Positions 7,901 to 17,357 of a stretch of 64,000 bases of DNA are shown piece after piece. The stretch lies in assembly GCF_014640535.1 (NCBI RefSeq), contig NZ_BMHD01000001.1:746214-810213 (forward strand), given 5' to 3'. Below the pieces are notes generated by a model. The model saw only the letters and a program-made list of their open reading frames with translations, was not told where the DNA came from and did not search any database. Numbering within the stretch: position 1 is the first letter of the stretch; each line of letters begins with the position of its first letter. This stretch comes from Cnuibacter physcomitrellae. Its GTDB lineage: Bacteria > Actinomycetota > Actinomycetes > Actinomycetales > Microbacteriaceae. Made by a program: the position numbers and the translations under genes.

Positions 7901-8918
7901 CCTGCACCTCTCCCACCAGCTCCTCGATGATGTCCTCCAGGAACAGCACGCCCGTCGTCGCTCCCTCCTGCGTGAACGACCGCGACAGGTGGCTCCCCGT
8001 GCGGCGCATCGCCGCCAGGGCGTCCTCGAGGTCGGTGCCCTCGTAGACGCCGGGGATCCGACGGATCCGCTTGGCCGGGATCGGCAGGTCGAACTCGTCG
8101 TCGTCGAGGTCGATCACGTCCTTCAGGTGCACGTACCCGGCGGGCTCGCCCGACGCGTCGAGTACGACGTACCGGGAGAAGCCGTACTTCGCCACGGCGC
8201 GCTCGACGTCGGTCGGCGTGGCGGTGGGCGGCAGGCTCACCAGCTCCGACAGCGGCACGGCGACCTCCTTGACCTTCTTCGTCGTGAACTCGAAGGCGGC
8301 GGAGAGAGTGCCCGCGGTGTCGGAGAGCATGCCCTCTCTCGTCGACTGCTCGACGATCGTCTCCACCTCGTCGAGGGTGAACGCGCTCGCCGCCTCGCTC
8401 TTGGGCTCGACGCGGAACAGCCGCAGCGCCGCGTTCGCCGTGGCGTTCAGAGCCACCGTGATCGGCCGGACCACGCGGCCGATGGCCACGAGCGGGGTCG
8501 CGAGGAGCAGCACCGCCCGATCGGGCACCGTGAACGACAGGTTCTTCGGCACCATCTCGCCGAGCACGACGTGGAGGAAGGACACCAGCACAAGCGTGAT
8601 GACGAACGCGATCGTGCCGATCACCTCCTCCGGCAGCCCGGTCAGGTGGAGCGGAACCTCCAGGAGGTGGTGGATCGCCGGCTCCGAGACGTTGAGGATG
8701 AGCAGCGAGCAGACCGTGATGCCGAGCTGGCACGTCGCGAGCATCAGCGTCGCGTGCTCCATCGCCCAGAGCGCGGTGCGCGCGCGAGCCGAGCCGGCCT
8801 CGGCGAGCGGCTCGATCTGCGAACGACGCGCCGAGATCACCGCGAACTCCGCGGCCACGAAGAACGCGTTGCCGGCCAGGAGCAGGACGAGCCAGAGGAT
8901 CCCGAGCCAATCAGACAT
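7881..8918 (-). CDS. CNNM/CBS membrane protein (CorC-like, lacking the terminal CorC domain)
   Basis: A 345-residue protein of the HlyC/CorC (DUF21-CBS) family implicated in Mg2+ or Co2+ efflux. Residues 1-190 contain four hydrophobic segments (MSDWLGILWLVLLLAGNAFF; HVVLGEMVPKNLSF is a family hallmark). Two CBS domains follow (VPLSELVSLPP to LKDVIDL; IPGVYEGTDLEDALAAM to FLEDIIEELVGEV). It ends after the second CBS domain, so the C-terminal CorC_HlyC domain seen in the upstream paralogue is missing. ATG 8918 has AGGAGG upstream and overlaps the preceding gene by 8 bases. The pair may act as a heteromer. Confidence 0.82.
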   Translation of the reverse strand: MSDWLGILWLVLLLAGNAFFVAAEFAVISARRSQIEPLAEAGSARARTALWAMEHATLMLATCQLGITVCSLLILNVSEPAIHHLLEVPLHLTGLPEEVIGTIAFVITLVLVSFLHVVLGEMVPKNLSFTVPDRAVLLLATPLVAIGRVVRPITVALNATANAALRLFRVEPKSEAASAFTLDEVETIVEQSTREGMLSDTAGTLSAAFEFTTKKVKEVAVPLSELVSLPPTATPTDVERAVAKYGFSRYVVLDASGEPAGYVHLKDVIDLDDDEFDLPIPAKRIRRIPGVYEGTDLEDALAAMRRTGSHLSRSFTQEGATTGVLFLEDIIEELVGEVQDATSRR

Positions 8919-10251
8919 CGCGCACCTCCTCGGTCGAGGCCGGGGCGGCGCCCTCGGGATGGGCGGGCAGGAAGCGGATGCGGTCGATCCGCCTGCCGTC
9001 GAGGCGCTCGACCACGAGCGCGCCGTCGTCGATGCCGACCCGGTCACCGACCTCCGGCAGCCTGCCCAGGCGCGCCATCACGAACCCGCCCACGGTCTCG
9101 TAGGGCCCGTCGTCGGGGACGTGGATGCCCGCCTGATCGGCGAGCTCGTCGGGGCGGAGGATCCCGGGGAAGGTCGTGGCGCCGCGGCTCGTGACGATCG
9201 CGGCGAACCGGCGGTCGTGCTCGTCGACGAGCTCGCCCACCAGCTCCTCGACCACGTCCTCGAGGGTGACCACGCCGGCCGTGCCGCCGTACTCGTCGAC
9301 GACCACGGCCATCTGGTACCCGCGGCCGCGCACCTCGCCGAGGAGGGAGTCGAGCATCATCGTCTCCGGCACCCGCACGATGTCGGTGGCGATCGCCGAG
9401 ACGGGGACGTCGCGGCGACGGTCACGCGGGATGGCGACCGCCTGCTTGACGTGGACGACTCCCACGATGTCGTCGATGTTGTCGTCGATCACGGGGAACC
9501 GGCTGTGCCCGGTGGCCGCCGCGAGGTCGAGCACCGCGACCGACGGGTCGGAGCGCCGGACGCTCACCACGGCGGGCCGGGCGGTCATCGCGTCGGCCGC
9601 CGTGTGGGAGGAGAACTGCAGCGTGCGGTCGAGGAGGGTGGCGGTGTCCTCCTCGAGGGTGCCCTGCATCGCCGAGCGCCTGACCAGCGAGGACAGCTCG
9701 TCGGCGGTGCGCGCTCCCGACAGCTCCTCCTTCGGCTCGATGCCCATGGCCCGCAGGAGCACGTTCGCGCTGTTGTTGAGCAGCGCCACGGCAGGGCGGA
9801 ACACCATGGTGAACGCGAGTTGGAAGGGCACGACGATGCGTGCCGTGGGGAGCGGCAGGGCGAGGGCGAAGTTCTTCGGGACGAGCTCCCCCACGATCAT
9901 CGACAGCAGCGTGGCGATGACGATGCCGATCACGGTGGCGAGCACCGGGACGACGACCTCGGGGATGCCGACCGCCGTCATCGGCCCGGTCAGCAGGGCG
10001 CTGATCGCCGGTTCCATCGTGAACCCGGTGAGGAGAGTGGTGAGGGTGATGCCCAGCTGAGCGCTGGACAGGTGCGTCGAGGTGTGACGGAGGGCGGTGA
10101 TGGTCGGCGCGAGTCCGCGTTCGCCCCGCTCGGTGCGGGCCTCGAGCTCGGAGCGGTCGAGGTTGACGAGCGAGAACTCCGACGCGACGAAGAAGCCGGT
10201 GCCGACGGTGAGCAGCACTCCGACGCCGACCATGATCCACTCAAAGAGCAC
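8911..10251 (-). CDS. CNNM/CBS membrane protein with CorC_HlyC domain
   Basis: A 446-residue DUF21-CBS-CorC protein, full length for the family. It has an N-terminal membrane domain (VLFEWIMVGVGVLLTVGTGF; SMIVGELVPKNFALALP), two CBS domains (VSVRRSDPSVAVLDLAAATG; VPETMMLDSLLGEVRGRGYQ, ending VTLEDVVEELVGEL) and a CorC_HlyC tail (ADQAGIHVPDDGPYETVGGF, RIDRIRFLPAHPEG). The family is linked to divalent cation homeostasis. GTG 10251 has GGAGGG seven bases upstream. It is translationally coupled to the shorter paralogue that follows, suggesting a two-subunit transporter or regulator. Confidence 0.85.
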   Translation of the reverse strand: MLFEWIMVGVGVLLTVGTGFFVASEFSLVNLDRSELEARTERGERGLAPTITALRHTSTHLSSAQLGITLTTLLTGFTMEPAISALLTGPMTAVGIPEVVVPVLATVIGIVIATLLSMIVGELVPKNFALALPLPTARIVVPFQLAFTMVFRPAVALLNNSANVLLRAMGIEPKEELSGARTADELSSLVRRSAMQGTLEEDTATLLDRTLQFSSHTAADAMTARPAVVSVRRSDPSVAVLDLAAATGHSRFPVIDDNIDDIVGVVHVKQAVAIPRDRRRDVPVSAIATDIVRVPETMMLDSLLGEVRGRGYQMAVVVDEYGGTAGVVTLEDVVEELVGELVDEHDRRFAAIVTSRGATTFPGILRPDELADQAGIHVPDDGPYETVGGFVMARLGRLPEVGDRVGIDDGALVVERLDGRRIDRIRFLPAHPEGAAPASTEEVRDV

Positions 10252-10339
10252 CGCGGCACCCTCCGGCGGGGACGGACAGGGTATGCGCAGAAGGAGGGTC
10301 GTCCATTGTCCGGCCCATCCTACCGGTGCGGGGGGCCCG

Positions 10340-11779
10340 TCACCAGGAGACGGGCAGCGCCTTGCCCTCCTCGTACCCGGCCGCGGACTGGATGCCGACC
10401 AGGGCGTGGGCGTGGAACTCGGCCGGCGTCGACGCGCCCGCATAGGTGAAGGAGCTGCGCACACCCGACGTGATCATGTCGAGGAGGTCGTCGAGCGACG
10501 GACGGAGCGGGTCGAGGTAGATGCGGCTGGAGGAGATCCCCTCCGCGAACAGGGTCTTGCGGGCGAGCTCGTACGCGTCGAGACGGCCGAACCGCTCCTG
10601 CACGGCCTTGGTCGAGGCCATCCCCCAGCTCTCCTTGTAGACGCGTCCCGCCTCGTCGGCGCTCAGCAGCCCCGGAGCCTCGATCGTGCCCGCGAACCAG
10701 GATCCGATCATCACCGAGGACGCGCCGGCGGCCAGCGCCAGGGCGACGTCGCGCGGATAGCGCACCCCGCCGTCGGCCCAGACGTGGGCGCCGAGCTCGC
10801 GCGCCGCGGCCGCCGTCTCGAGCACCGCGGAGAACTGAGGACGCCCGACCGCGGTCATCATCCGGGTGGTGCACATCGCGCCCGGCCCCACACCCACCTT
10901 GACGATGTCGGCGCCGGCGCGCACTAGATCGACCACCGCGGCGGCCGTGACCACGTTCCCCGCGGCGATCGGCACGCCGAGCTTCGCGTCGGACACCGCG
11001 CGGAGCGCGCGCAGCATCCCCTCCTGGTGGCCGTGAGCGGTGTCGAGCACGAGCACGTCGACGCCCGCGGCAACCAGGGCCCGCGCCTTGGCGACCACGT
11101 CGCCGTTGATCCCCACGGCCGCGGCGACCCGCAGCCTGCCGTCGGCGTCGACCGCCGGGCCGTAGATCGTCGCGCGCAGGGCGCTCGTCCGGCTCAGCGT
11201 GCCGATGACCGCGCCGTGCTGGAGCACCGGCACGAAATCGAGGTCCGCCGCCGCCATCGCGTCGAAGGCGGCACGCGGGGAGTCGACGTCCTCCGCGTCG
11301 AGGGCGGGGGAGGCACCGTGCACGAGATCACCCAGCCGTGCGTCGGCGGGAGCGCTCGCCAGACGCATCGCCGTCAGGCAGCCCACGTAGTCCCCGGCGG
11401 CGTCGTGGATCACGAGCCCCTGACCGGGGACCGGGGGCAGCAGCATCCTGGCGTTCTCGACCGTGTCGTCGGCGCGGAACTCGAAGGGCGTGTCGTAGAC
11501 CACCGGCCGCGACTTCACCCAGCGGATGGCGGCGTCGAGGTCCTGGAGGGGCATGTCCTGCGGCAGGACGCCGAGTCCGCCGCGACGGGCGAGCGAGGCC
11601 GCCAGGCGCGGGCCGGTGACGGAGTTCATGTTGGCCGAGACGATGGGGATGGTCATCCCGGTGCCGTCCTCCGGAGCGAGCGACACGTCGAGACGGCTCG
11701 ACACGCCCGACCTCGACGGGATGAGGAACACGTCGGAGTAGGTCAGGTCGTGCGTGGCCGTGGAACCGTAGAACTCCAT
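10340..11779 (-). CDS. guaB1: GuaB1-type IMP dehydrogenase-related GMP reductase
   Basis: A 479-residue protein of the actinobacterial GuaB1 group. The barrel motifs are [38 protein letters not shown] (catalytic Cys loop), [20 protein letters not shown] and [16 protein letters not shown] pair interrupts the barrel (about residues 95-210). GuaB1 proteins of mycobacteria have been reported to act as GMP reductases rather than IMP dehydrogenases; I assign that role by family. Start ATG 11779 follows TACCGT (minus, 11792 to 11787) by seven bases, suggesting a leaderless mRNA. It is divergent from kgd. Confidence 0.87.
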   Translation of the reverse strand: MEFYGSTATHDLTYSDVFLIPSRSGVSSRLDVSLAPEDGTGMTIPIVSANMNSVTGPRLAASLARRGGLGVLPQDMPLQDLDAAIRWVKSRPVVYDTPFEFRADDTVENARMLLPPVPGQGLVIHDAAGDYVGCLTAMRLASAPADARLGDLVHGASPALDAEDVDSPRAAFDAMAAADLDFVPVLQHGAVIGTLSRTSALRATIYGPAVDADGRLRVAAAVGINGDVVAKARALVAAGVDVLVLDTAHGHQEGMLRALRAVSDAKLGVPIAAGNVVTAAAVVDLVRAGADIVKVGVGPGAMCTTRMMTAVGRPQFSAVLETAAAARELGAHVWADGGVRYPRDVALALAAGASSVMIGSWFAGTIEAPGLLSADEAGRVYKESWGMASTKAVQERFGRLDAYELARKTLFAEGISSSRIYLDPLRPSLDDLLDMITSGVRSSFTYAGASTPAEFHAHALVGIQSAAGYEEGKALPVSW

Positions 11780-11928
11780 GGGAACAACGGTAGTCCAGGC
11801 CGGCCTCGCGCCTGCGGCCCACTCGGGAGGTCTAGGCTTGGAGAGCACGTGTCACGGCGTGGAAGAGTGCAGCGCAGCAGACCCGGCACGTGCCATCGAA
11901 GAGGCGACGGAGAGTGGGCGAAACGGTT

Positions 11929-14900
11929 GTGGCAGGCCAGTTGACGAGTGTGGGCGCAGAAGAGGGAACGGCAGCCGAGTTCGGCGCCAACGAGTGGCTC
12001 GTCGAGGAGCTGTACGAGCAGTACCTGACCGACAAGCAGTCGGTCGACCAGTCGTGGTGGCCGGTGCTCGAGAGCTACCACGCCCACGTGGAGGCCAAGC
12101 GCGCCGCCGCGCCGGCCGACCAGGGCGGCGCTGACCCGGTCACGACGCCGCCCGTCCCGCAGACGGAGTCCGCCCAGGTCGCCGCCGCCGAGGCGCCGGC
12201 CGACCAGGCCCGCCCCGCCGCGACCCAGCCGGTCGCGAAGACCACGAGCATCGAGGCCAAGCCGCAGCCCATCCCGGCGGAGGCGCCCAGCACGCGACGG
12301 TCCGACCCCGACCAGACCGCTCGCGACGTCGCCGAGGACGCCGAGAAGGACGTCGTGAGCCCGCTGCGCGGCATGGCGAAGTCGCTGGCCACGAACATGG
12401 ACGCGAGCCTCTCGGTCCCCACGGCCACGAGCGTGCGCTCGATCCCGGCCAAGCTGATGATCGACAACCGCATCGTCATCAACAACCACCTGCGCCGTGC
12501 GCGCGGCGGCAAGGTCTCGTTCACGCACCTCATCGGCTGGGCCCTGGTCCAGGCCCTGAAGGACTTCCCCAGCCAGAACGTCTACTACGACGAGGTCGAC
12601 GGCAAGCCCTCCGTGGTGGCGCCCGCCCACATCGGGCTCGGCATCGCGATCGACGTGCCGAAGCCCGACGGATCGCGCGCGCTCCTCGTGCCCAGCGTCA
12701 AGCGGGCCGACACCATGGGGTTCAACGAGTTCCTCTCCGCCTACGAGGACCTCGTGAAGCGCGCCCGCGCGAACAAGCTCACCGCGGCAGACTTCCAGGG
12801 CGCGACGATCTCGCTCACCAACCCGGGCGGGATCGGCACCGTGCACTCGGTGCCCCGGCTCATGAAGGGCCAGGGCTGCATCATCGGCGCCGGCGCCCTC
12901 GAGTACCCGGCCGAGTTCCAGGGCGCGTCGCCGAAGACCCTCGCCGACCTCGGCATCGGCAAGGTCATCACCCTCACGAGCACCTACGACCACCGAGTCA
13001 TCCAGGGCGCCGGATCGGGTGAGTTCCTGAAGAAGGTGCACGAGCTGCTCCTCGGGGAGCGCGGCTTCTACGACAGCATCTTCGCCGAGCTCCGCATCCC
13101 CTACGAGCCGATCCGCTGGGCCGCCGACATCAACGTCGACGAGGCCAGCGCGATCGACAAGACCGCTCGCGTGCAGGAGCTCATCAACGCGTTCCGGGTG
13201 CGCGGCCACCTGATGGCCGACATCGACCCGCTGGAGTACCGGCAGCGCTCGCACCCCGACCTCGACATCGCCACGCACGGCCTCACGTTCTGGGACCTCG
13301 ACCGCGAGTTCGTCACGGGCGAGTTCGGCCTCACCCGGCAGGCCTACCTCCGCGACATCCTCGGCGTGCTCCGCGACTCGTACTGCCGCAAGATCGGCAT
13401 CGAGTACATGCACATCCAGGACCCGGTGCAGCGCAAGTGGCTGCAGGACAAGGTCGAGCGGCCCTACGCGAAGCCCGGCCACGACGAGCAGATGCGGATC
13501 CTCGAGAAGCTCAACGAAGCCGAGGCCTTCGAGACCTTCCTGCAGACCAAGTACGTCGGGCAGAAGCGCTTCAGCCTGGAGGGCGGCGAGTCGGTCATCG
13601 CGGCGCTCGACGAGATCATCCAGGGCGCGGCCGACTCCGGCCTCGACGAGGTCGCGATCGGCATGGCCCACCGCGGCCGCCTCAACGTGCTCACGAACAT
13701 CGCGGGCAAGACGTACGGGCAGATCTTCCGCGAGTTCGAGGGCACCCAGGACCCCCGCACCGTGCAGGGCTCCGGCGACGTGAAGTACCACCTCGGCACC
13801 GAGGGCACCTTCACCTCGATCGACGGCAAGGAGATCCCGGTCTACCTCGCCGCCAACCCGTCCCACCTCGAGGCGGTCGACGGAGTGCTCGAGGGCATCG
13901 TCCGCGCCAAGCAGGACCGCAAGCCGGTCGGCACCTTCACGACGCTGCCGATCCTCGTGCACGGCGACGCCGCGCTCGCCGGTCAGGGCATCGTCTACGA
14001 GACCCTGCAGATGTCGCAGCTGCGCGGCTACCGCACCGGCGGCACGATCCACCTCAACATCAACAACCAGGTCGGCTTCACCACTCCCCCGTCGGAGTCC
14101 CGGTCGTCCGTCTACTCGACCGACGTGGCGAAGTCGATCCAGGCGCCGATCTTCCACGTGAACGGGGACGACCCCGAGTCGGTGGTCCGCGTGGCCAAGC
14201 TCGCGTTCGAGTACCGCCAGCAGTTCCACCGCGACGTGTTCATCGACCTCATCTGCTACCGCCGACGCGGCCACAACGAGGGCGACGACCCGTCGATGAC
14301 CCAGCCGCTGATGTACAACCTCATCGAGGCCAAGCGCAGCGTCCGCAAGCTCTACGCGGAGGCGCTCGTCGGTCGCGGCGACATCACCGAGGAGGAGTAC
14401 GAGGCCGCTCAGCACGACTTCCAGGACCGTCTCGAGCGCGCCTTCGCCGAGACGCACGCCGCGCAGACCTCGTCGATCCCGGTGATCACGGGCGACACCA
14501 ACGCGGTGGCCGACCTCGAGCGACCCGAGGCGCAGCGCGACGACGCCTCGTCGGGCGCGTTCGAGACCGGGGTGTCCGAGCAGACGGTGCAGCTGGTGGG
14601 CGACGCGTTCCAGAACCCGCCCGCGGGCTTCAGCGTGCATCCGAAGCTGCAGCAGCTGCTGCAGAAGCGCCACGACATGAGCCGCAACGGCGGGATCGAC
14701 TGGGCGTTCGGCGAGCTCCTGGCGCTCGGCTCCCTGCTCGTCGAGGGCACTCCCGTGCGCCTGGCCGGCCAGGATGCGCGTCGCGGCACGTTCGTGCAGC
14801 GTCACGCGGTGCTGCACGACCGTGAGAACGGACAGGAGTGGCTGCCGCTGTCGAACCTCAGCGACAACCAGGCCAAGTTCTGGATCTACGACTCGCTCCT

Positions 14901-15714
14901 CTCCGAGTACGCCGCGATGGGCTTCGAGTACGGGTACTCGGTCGAGCGCCCGGACGCGCTGGTGCTGTGGGAGGCCCAGTTCGGCGACTTCGCCAACGGG
15001 GCGCAGACGGTGATCGACGAGTTCATCTCCTCGGCCGAGCAGAAGTGGGGACAGCGCTCCTCGCTCGTGCTCCTGCTGCCGCACGGCTACGAGGGGCAGG
15101 GGCCTGACCACTCGTCGGCCCGCATCGAGCGCTACCTCCAGCTGTGCGCCGAGAACAACATGGTGGTCGCACGCCCGTCGACTCCGGCGTCCTACTTCCA
15201 CCTGCTGCGCCGACAGGCCTACGCCCGCCCGCGCAAGCCGCTCGTGGTGTTCACGCCGAAGGCAATGCTGCGACTCCGAGGGGCCACGAGCTCGGTCTCC
15301 GATCTCACCAGCGGCCGCTTCCAGCCGGTGATCGACGACGCCCGGATCACCGATCGCGAGGCCGTGAAGACGGTCCTGCTGCACTCGGGCAAGATCCACT
15401 ACGACCTCGCCACGGAGCTGTCGAAGAACCCCGACGACACGGTCGCGCTGGTCCGCGTGGAGCAGTTCTACCCGCTGCCCCTCGAGGAGCTGCGCGCGGT
15501 GGCCGACTCGTACCCGAACGCGCAGCTGCGCTGGGTGCAGGACGAGCCCGAGAACCAGGGCGCCTGGCCGTTCATCCAGTCGTCCCTCACCCCGCACCTC
15601 GGCGGCCGTGCCCTCAGCGTGGTCTCCCGGCCGGCCTCCGCCTCGCCGGCGGCGGGTTCGGCGAAGCGTCACGCGGCCGAGCAGACGGAGCTGATCGCGC
15701 GCGCCCTGGCGTAG
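11929..15714 (+). CDS. kgd: Multifunctional 2-oxoglutarate decarboxylase/dehydrogenase (E2-E1 fusion)
   Basis: About 1,261 residues, as usual for actinobacterial Kgd/SucA. It feeds the TCA cycle from 2-oxoglutarate. The N terminus FGANEWLVEELYEQ is the family signature. A low-complexity linker follows, then a succinyltransferase-like domain without lipoyl domain (LMIDNRIVINNHLRRARGG; YDHRVIQGAGSGEFLKKV, with Gln where E2 enzymes have Asp). The E1 domain shows VAIGMAHRGRLNVLTNIAGK, NNQVGFTTPP, RRRGHNEGDDPS and LLLPHGYEGQGPDHSSARIE. The start is either GTG 11929 (best by family alignment) or GTG 11914, which has GAGG nine bases upstream. TAGGCT at 11833-11838 may be its -10 box. Confidence 0.95.
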   Translation: MAGQLTSVGAEEGTAAEFGANEWLVEELYEQYLTDKQSVDQSWWPVLESYHAHVEAKRAAAPADQGGADPVTTPPVPQTESAQVAAAEAPADQARPAATQPVAKTTSIEAKPQPIPAEAPSTRRSDPDQTARDVAEDAEKDVVSPLRGMAKSLATNMDASLSVPTATSVRSIPAKLMIDNRIVINNHLRRARGGKVSFTHLIGWALVQALKDFPSQNVYYDEVDGKPSVVAPAHIGLGIAIDVPKPDGSRALLVPSVKRADTMGFNEFLSAYEDLVKRARANKLTAADFQGATISLTNPGGIGTVHSVPRLMKGQGCIIGAGALEYPAEFQGASPKTLADLGIGKVITLTSTYDHRVIQGAGSGEFLKKVHELLLGERGFYDSIFAELRIPYEPIRWAADINVDEASAIDKTARVQELINAFRVRGHLMADIDPLEYRQRSHPDLDIATHGLTFWDLDREFVTGEFGLTRQAYLRDILGVLRDSYCRKIGIEYMHIQDPVQRKWLQDKVERPYAKPGHDEQMRILEKLNEAEAFETFLQTKYVGQKRFSLEGGESVIAALDEIIQGAADSGLDEVAIGMAHRGRLNVLTNIAGKTYGQIFREFEGTQDPRTVQGSGDVKYHLGTEGTFTSIDGKEIPVYLAANPSHLEAVDGVLEGIVRAKQDRKPVGTFTTLPILVHGDAALAGQGIVYETLQMSQLRGYRTGGTIHLNINNQVGFTTPPSESRSSVYSTDVAKSIQAPIFHVNGDDPESVVRVAKLAFEYRQQFHRDVFIDLICYRRRGHNEGDDPSMTQPLMYNLIEAKRSVRKLYAEALVGRGDITEEEYEAAQHDFQDRLERAFAETHAAQTSSIPVITGDTNAVADLERPEAQRDDASSGAFETGVSEQTVQLVGDAFQNPPAGFSVHPKLQQLLQKRHDMSRNGGIDWAFGELLALGSLLVEGTPVRLAGQDARRGTFVQRHAVLHDRENGQEWLPLSNLSDNQAKFWIYDSLLSEYAAMGFEYGYSVERPDALVLWEAQFGDFANGAQTVIDEFISSAEQKWGQRSSLVLLLPHGYEGQGPDHSSARIERYLQLCAENNMVVARPSTPASYFHLLRRQAYARPRKPLVVFTPKAMLRLRGATSSVSDLTSGRFQPVIDDARITDREAVKTVLLHSGKIHYDLATELSKNPDDTVALVRVEQFYPLPLEELRAVADSYPNAQLRWVQDEPENQGAWPFIQSSLTPHLGGRALSVVSRPASASPAAGSAKRHAAEQTELIARALA

Positions 15715-15722
15715 GACTGCAG

Positions 15723-15764
15723 ACGTCGAAGGCCGGGCTCCCGCGGGGGCCCGGCCTTCGACGT
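15723..15764 (+). terminator. Strong hairpin terminator of kgd
   Basis: A perfect 15-base stem, ACGTCGAAGGCCGGG (15723-15737) with CCCGGCCTTCGACGT (15750-15764), around a 12-base loop, starting 8 bases after the kgd stop. No T-tract follows. Confidence 0.85.
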
Positions 15765-15800
15765 GCCAGAGACCCCTCGACATGAGCTATCCTCGTCTTC

Positions 15801-16295
15801 ATGAAGACGACGACTCGAGTCCTGCTCTCCACGCCGCTGCTCCTCCTCGGCCTGTCCACGCTGGTCGCGTGTTCCGGATCCTCCGCGCCGCCCGCCGTCG
15901 ACTCGACGACCGGGGCCGAGATCGAGCAGCAGGACACGGACGTCTTCACCCTGGAGATCGGCGACTGCCTGAACGACGCGACGGCCGCGCACGAGGTCTC
16001 TGAGCTCCCCCTCGTGGACTGCGCCGAGGAGCACGACTCCGAGGTCTACTACGAGTTCGACCTCCCCGATGACGACACGTTCCCGGCCGCGACCATCGAT
16101 GATGACGCCGCTGCGGGATGCGAGGAGCAGTTCGAGAGCTTCGTCGGCATCCCCTACGAGGAGTCCACGCTGACCTACGGGACCTATCAGCCCACCGCTC
16201 AGTCGTGGACCGGGGCTCATGACCGTGCTGTCAGCTGTGTCATCGCCGACCCGGCCGGGAAGGTCAAGGGCACCCTCAAGGGCGCCGCCCGCTGA
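15801..16295 (+). CDS. Septum-formation-type lipoprotein, copy 1
   Basis: A 164-residue secreted lipoprotein. The signal peptide ends in the lipobox STLVAC. The mature part begins with a short serine/proline stretch, then DSTTGAEIEQQDTDVFTLEI, GDCLND, LVDCAEEHDSEVYYEFDL, GCEEQFESFVG and AVSCVIADP. The four conserved cysteines and the VGDC/DC-x-H pattern fit the actinobacterial septum-formation family (Septum_form). A close paralogue lies at 20706-21209. TATCCT (15788-15793) is seven bases before ATG 15801, suggesting a leaderless mRNA. The role is probably in the cell envelope; the division link is by family name only. Confidence 0.8.
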   Translation: MKTTTRVLLSTPLLLLGLSTLVACSGSSAPPAVDSTTGAEIEQQDTDVFTLEIGDCLNDATAAHEVSELPLVDCAEEHDSEVYYEFDLPDDDTFPAATIDDDAAAGCEEQFESFVGIPYEESTLTYGTYQPTAQSWTGAHDRAVSCVIADPAGKVKGTLKGAAR

Positions 16296-16296
16296 C

Positions 16297-16328
16297 CCCG
16301 TCGAAGGCGGTCAGCCGCGCGCGACGGG
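16297..16328. terminator. Hairpin between convergent genes
   Basis: CCCGTCG (16297-16303) pairs with CGACGGG (16322-16328), with an inner GCGG/CCGC stem. It lies between the lipoprotein stop and the rsrA stop and could end both transcripts. Confidence 0.55.
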
Positions 16329-16577
16329 TCAGAGCGTGCGGAGCGTGGCGATGAGGGTGGAGCGCAGCGTCTCGGGCGCCTGCTCCTTGCAGGCCCGGCG
16401 CACGGTCTCGGTGAGCGTCACGCTCACGTGGAGCTCGGACGAGCATCCGTCGCACGTCTCGAGGTGGGCACGGATCTGCTCCACGTCGGTGCGGCACAGC
16501 TCATGCCGGAGGTACTCCTCGAGCTCCGCTCGAGCCTTGTCGCAGCCGCAGTCGTCCGCGGCGGTCACGTCACTCAC
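16329..16577 (-). CDS. rsrA: Zinc-binding anti-sigma factor (RsrA type)
   Basis: An 82-residue anti-sigma factor. It has the ZAS metal motif H-x3-C-x2-C (His38, Cys42, Cys45 in HLETCDGC) and N-terminal cysteines (Cys10, Cys12) where Streptomyces RsrA has its third redox cysteine. In that family thiol oxidation ejects zinc and releases the sigma factor. It starts with GTG overlapping the sigR stop (GTGA), so the two are co-translated and stoichiometric. The short length, adjacency to sigR and cysteine spacing make this a confident call. Confidence 0.93.
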   Translation of the reverse strand: MSDVTAADDCGCDKARAELEEYLRHELCRTDVEQIRAHLETCDGCSSELHVSVTLTETVRRACKEQAPETLRSTLIATLRTL

Positions 16578-17290
16578 TTCGCGCTCCTCTTCGCATCCGG
16601 GACCGTCAGCCCGCGCTCACGCGCATAGTCTGCGAGCAGACCGCGGAGCAGCCTCCTGCCACGGTGCAGGCGGCTCATCACGGTGCCGACGGGGGTCTTC
16701 ATGATGTCGGCGATCTCCTGGTACGAGAAGCCCTCGACGTCGGCCAGGTACACGGCCAGCCGGAAGTCCTCGGGGATCGACTGCAGAGCCGCCTTCACGT
16801 CGCTGTCGGGGAGGTGGTCGATGGCCTCCGCCTCGGCCGACCGACCCGTCGTGGTCGTCGTCGCCGACTCGGCGGTGCCCAGCTGCCAGTCCTCGAGCTC
16901 GCTCGTCGAGCCCTGGTAGGGATCGCGCTGCTTCTTGCGGTAGGTGTTGATGTACGTGTTGGTGAGGATGCGGTACAGCCACGCCTTGAGGTTCGTGCCC
17001 TGTTCGAACTGGCCGAACGCGGCATACGCCTTGACGTAGGTCTCCTGCACCAGGTCCTGGGCGTCGGCGGGGTTGCGGGTCATGCGGAGGGCTGCGCCGT
17101 ACAGCTGATCGAGGAAGGGGATCGCCTGCTCCTCGAAGAGCTCTCGCGGGTCGCGAGGGGATGCGTCGCTGCGCTCGGTCGCGTCGTCGACCGACTCAGA
17201 TGGGGTGCTCATCGCCGCCCAGTCTACGGCCGGGGCCCGGTCCGCGATCTCGGACGGGCGCTCCAGCACCGCCGCCGCAGTGACACTCAC
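16574..17290 (-). CDS. sigR: ECF sigma factor, thiol-oxidative-stress type, with two possible starts
   Basis: An ECF sigma factor of the SigR/SigH group. Region 2 is visible in [20 protein letters not shown] and [19 protein letters not shown]; region 4 is in [20 protein letters not shown] and [19 protein letters not shown] 17212 gives 212 residues. GTG 17290, with AGGAG eight bases upstream, gives 238 residues and a 26-residue N-terminal extension. ATG 17212 instead sits eight bases after a TAGACT box. This matches Streptomyces, where a housekeeping promoter gives SigR and an autoregulated upstream promoter gives a longer, unstable form. RsrA is the partner. Confidence 0.93.
   Translation of the reverse strand: MSVTAAAVLERPSEIADRAPAVDWAAMSTPSESVDDATERSDASPRDPRELFEEQAIPFLDQLYGAALRMTRNPADAQDLVQETYVKAYAAFGQFEQGTNLKAWLYRILTNTYINTYRKKQRDPYQGSTSELEDWQLGTAESATTTTTGRSAEAEAIDHLPDSDVKAALQSIPEDFRLAVYLADVEGFSYQEIADIMKTPVGTVMSRLHRGRRLLRGLLADYARERGLTVPDAKRSAK
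17221..17226 (-). promoter_or_regulatory. -10 box for the short SigR form
   Basis: TAGACT reads on the minus strand (17226 to 17221), eight bases before ATG 17212. The spacing matches the leaderless -10 boxes elsewhere in the window. No clear -35 is seen. It would give basal expression of the short form. Confidence 0.5.
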
Positions 17291-17331
17291 GCGCGATCTC
17301 CTCTCGTCGGTTGACCGCCGACTACTCTGAT

Positions 17332-17357
17332 AACCGATGTCCGTCTCCAGAAATTCC
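17332..17357 (-). promoter_or_regulatory. SigR-type autoregulatory promoter of sigR-rsrA
   Basis: On the minus strand GGAAT (17357 to 17353), an 18-base spacer and GTT (17334 to 17332) match the SigR/SigH consensus GGAAT-N18-GTT. The -35 lies inside the first codons of aroA. Transcription would begin near 17323, about 33 bases before GTG 17290, so the mRNA includes the ribosome site for the long form. Confidence 0.75.

Noticed and set aside
11743-15783. A minus-strand open frame of 1,346 codons opposite kgd
   Set aside because: It is the antisense shadow of kgd: rich in Val, Leu, Arg, Asp and His with no domain, and kgd has full-length family motifs.
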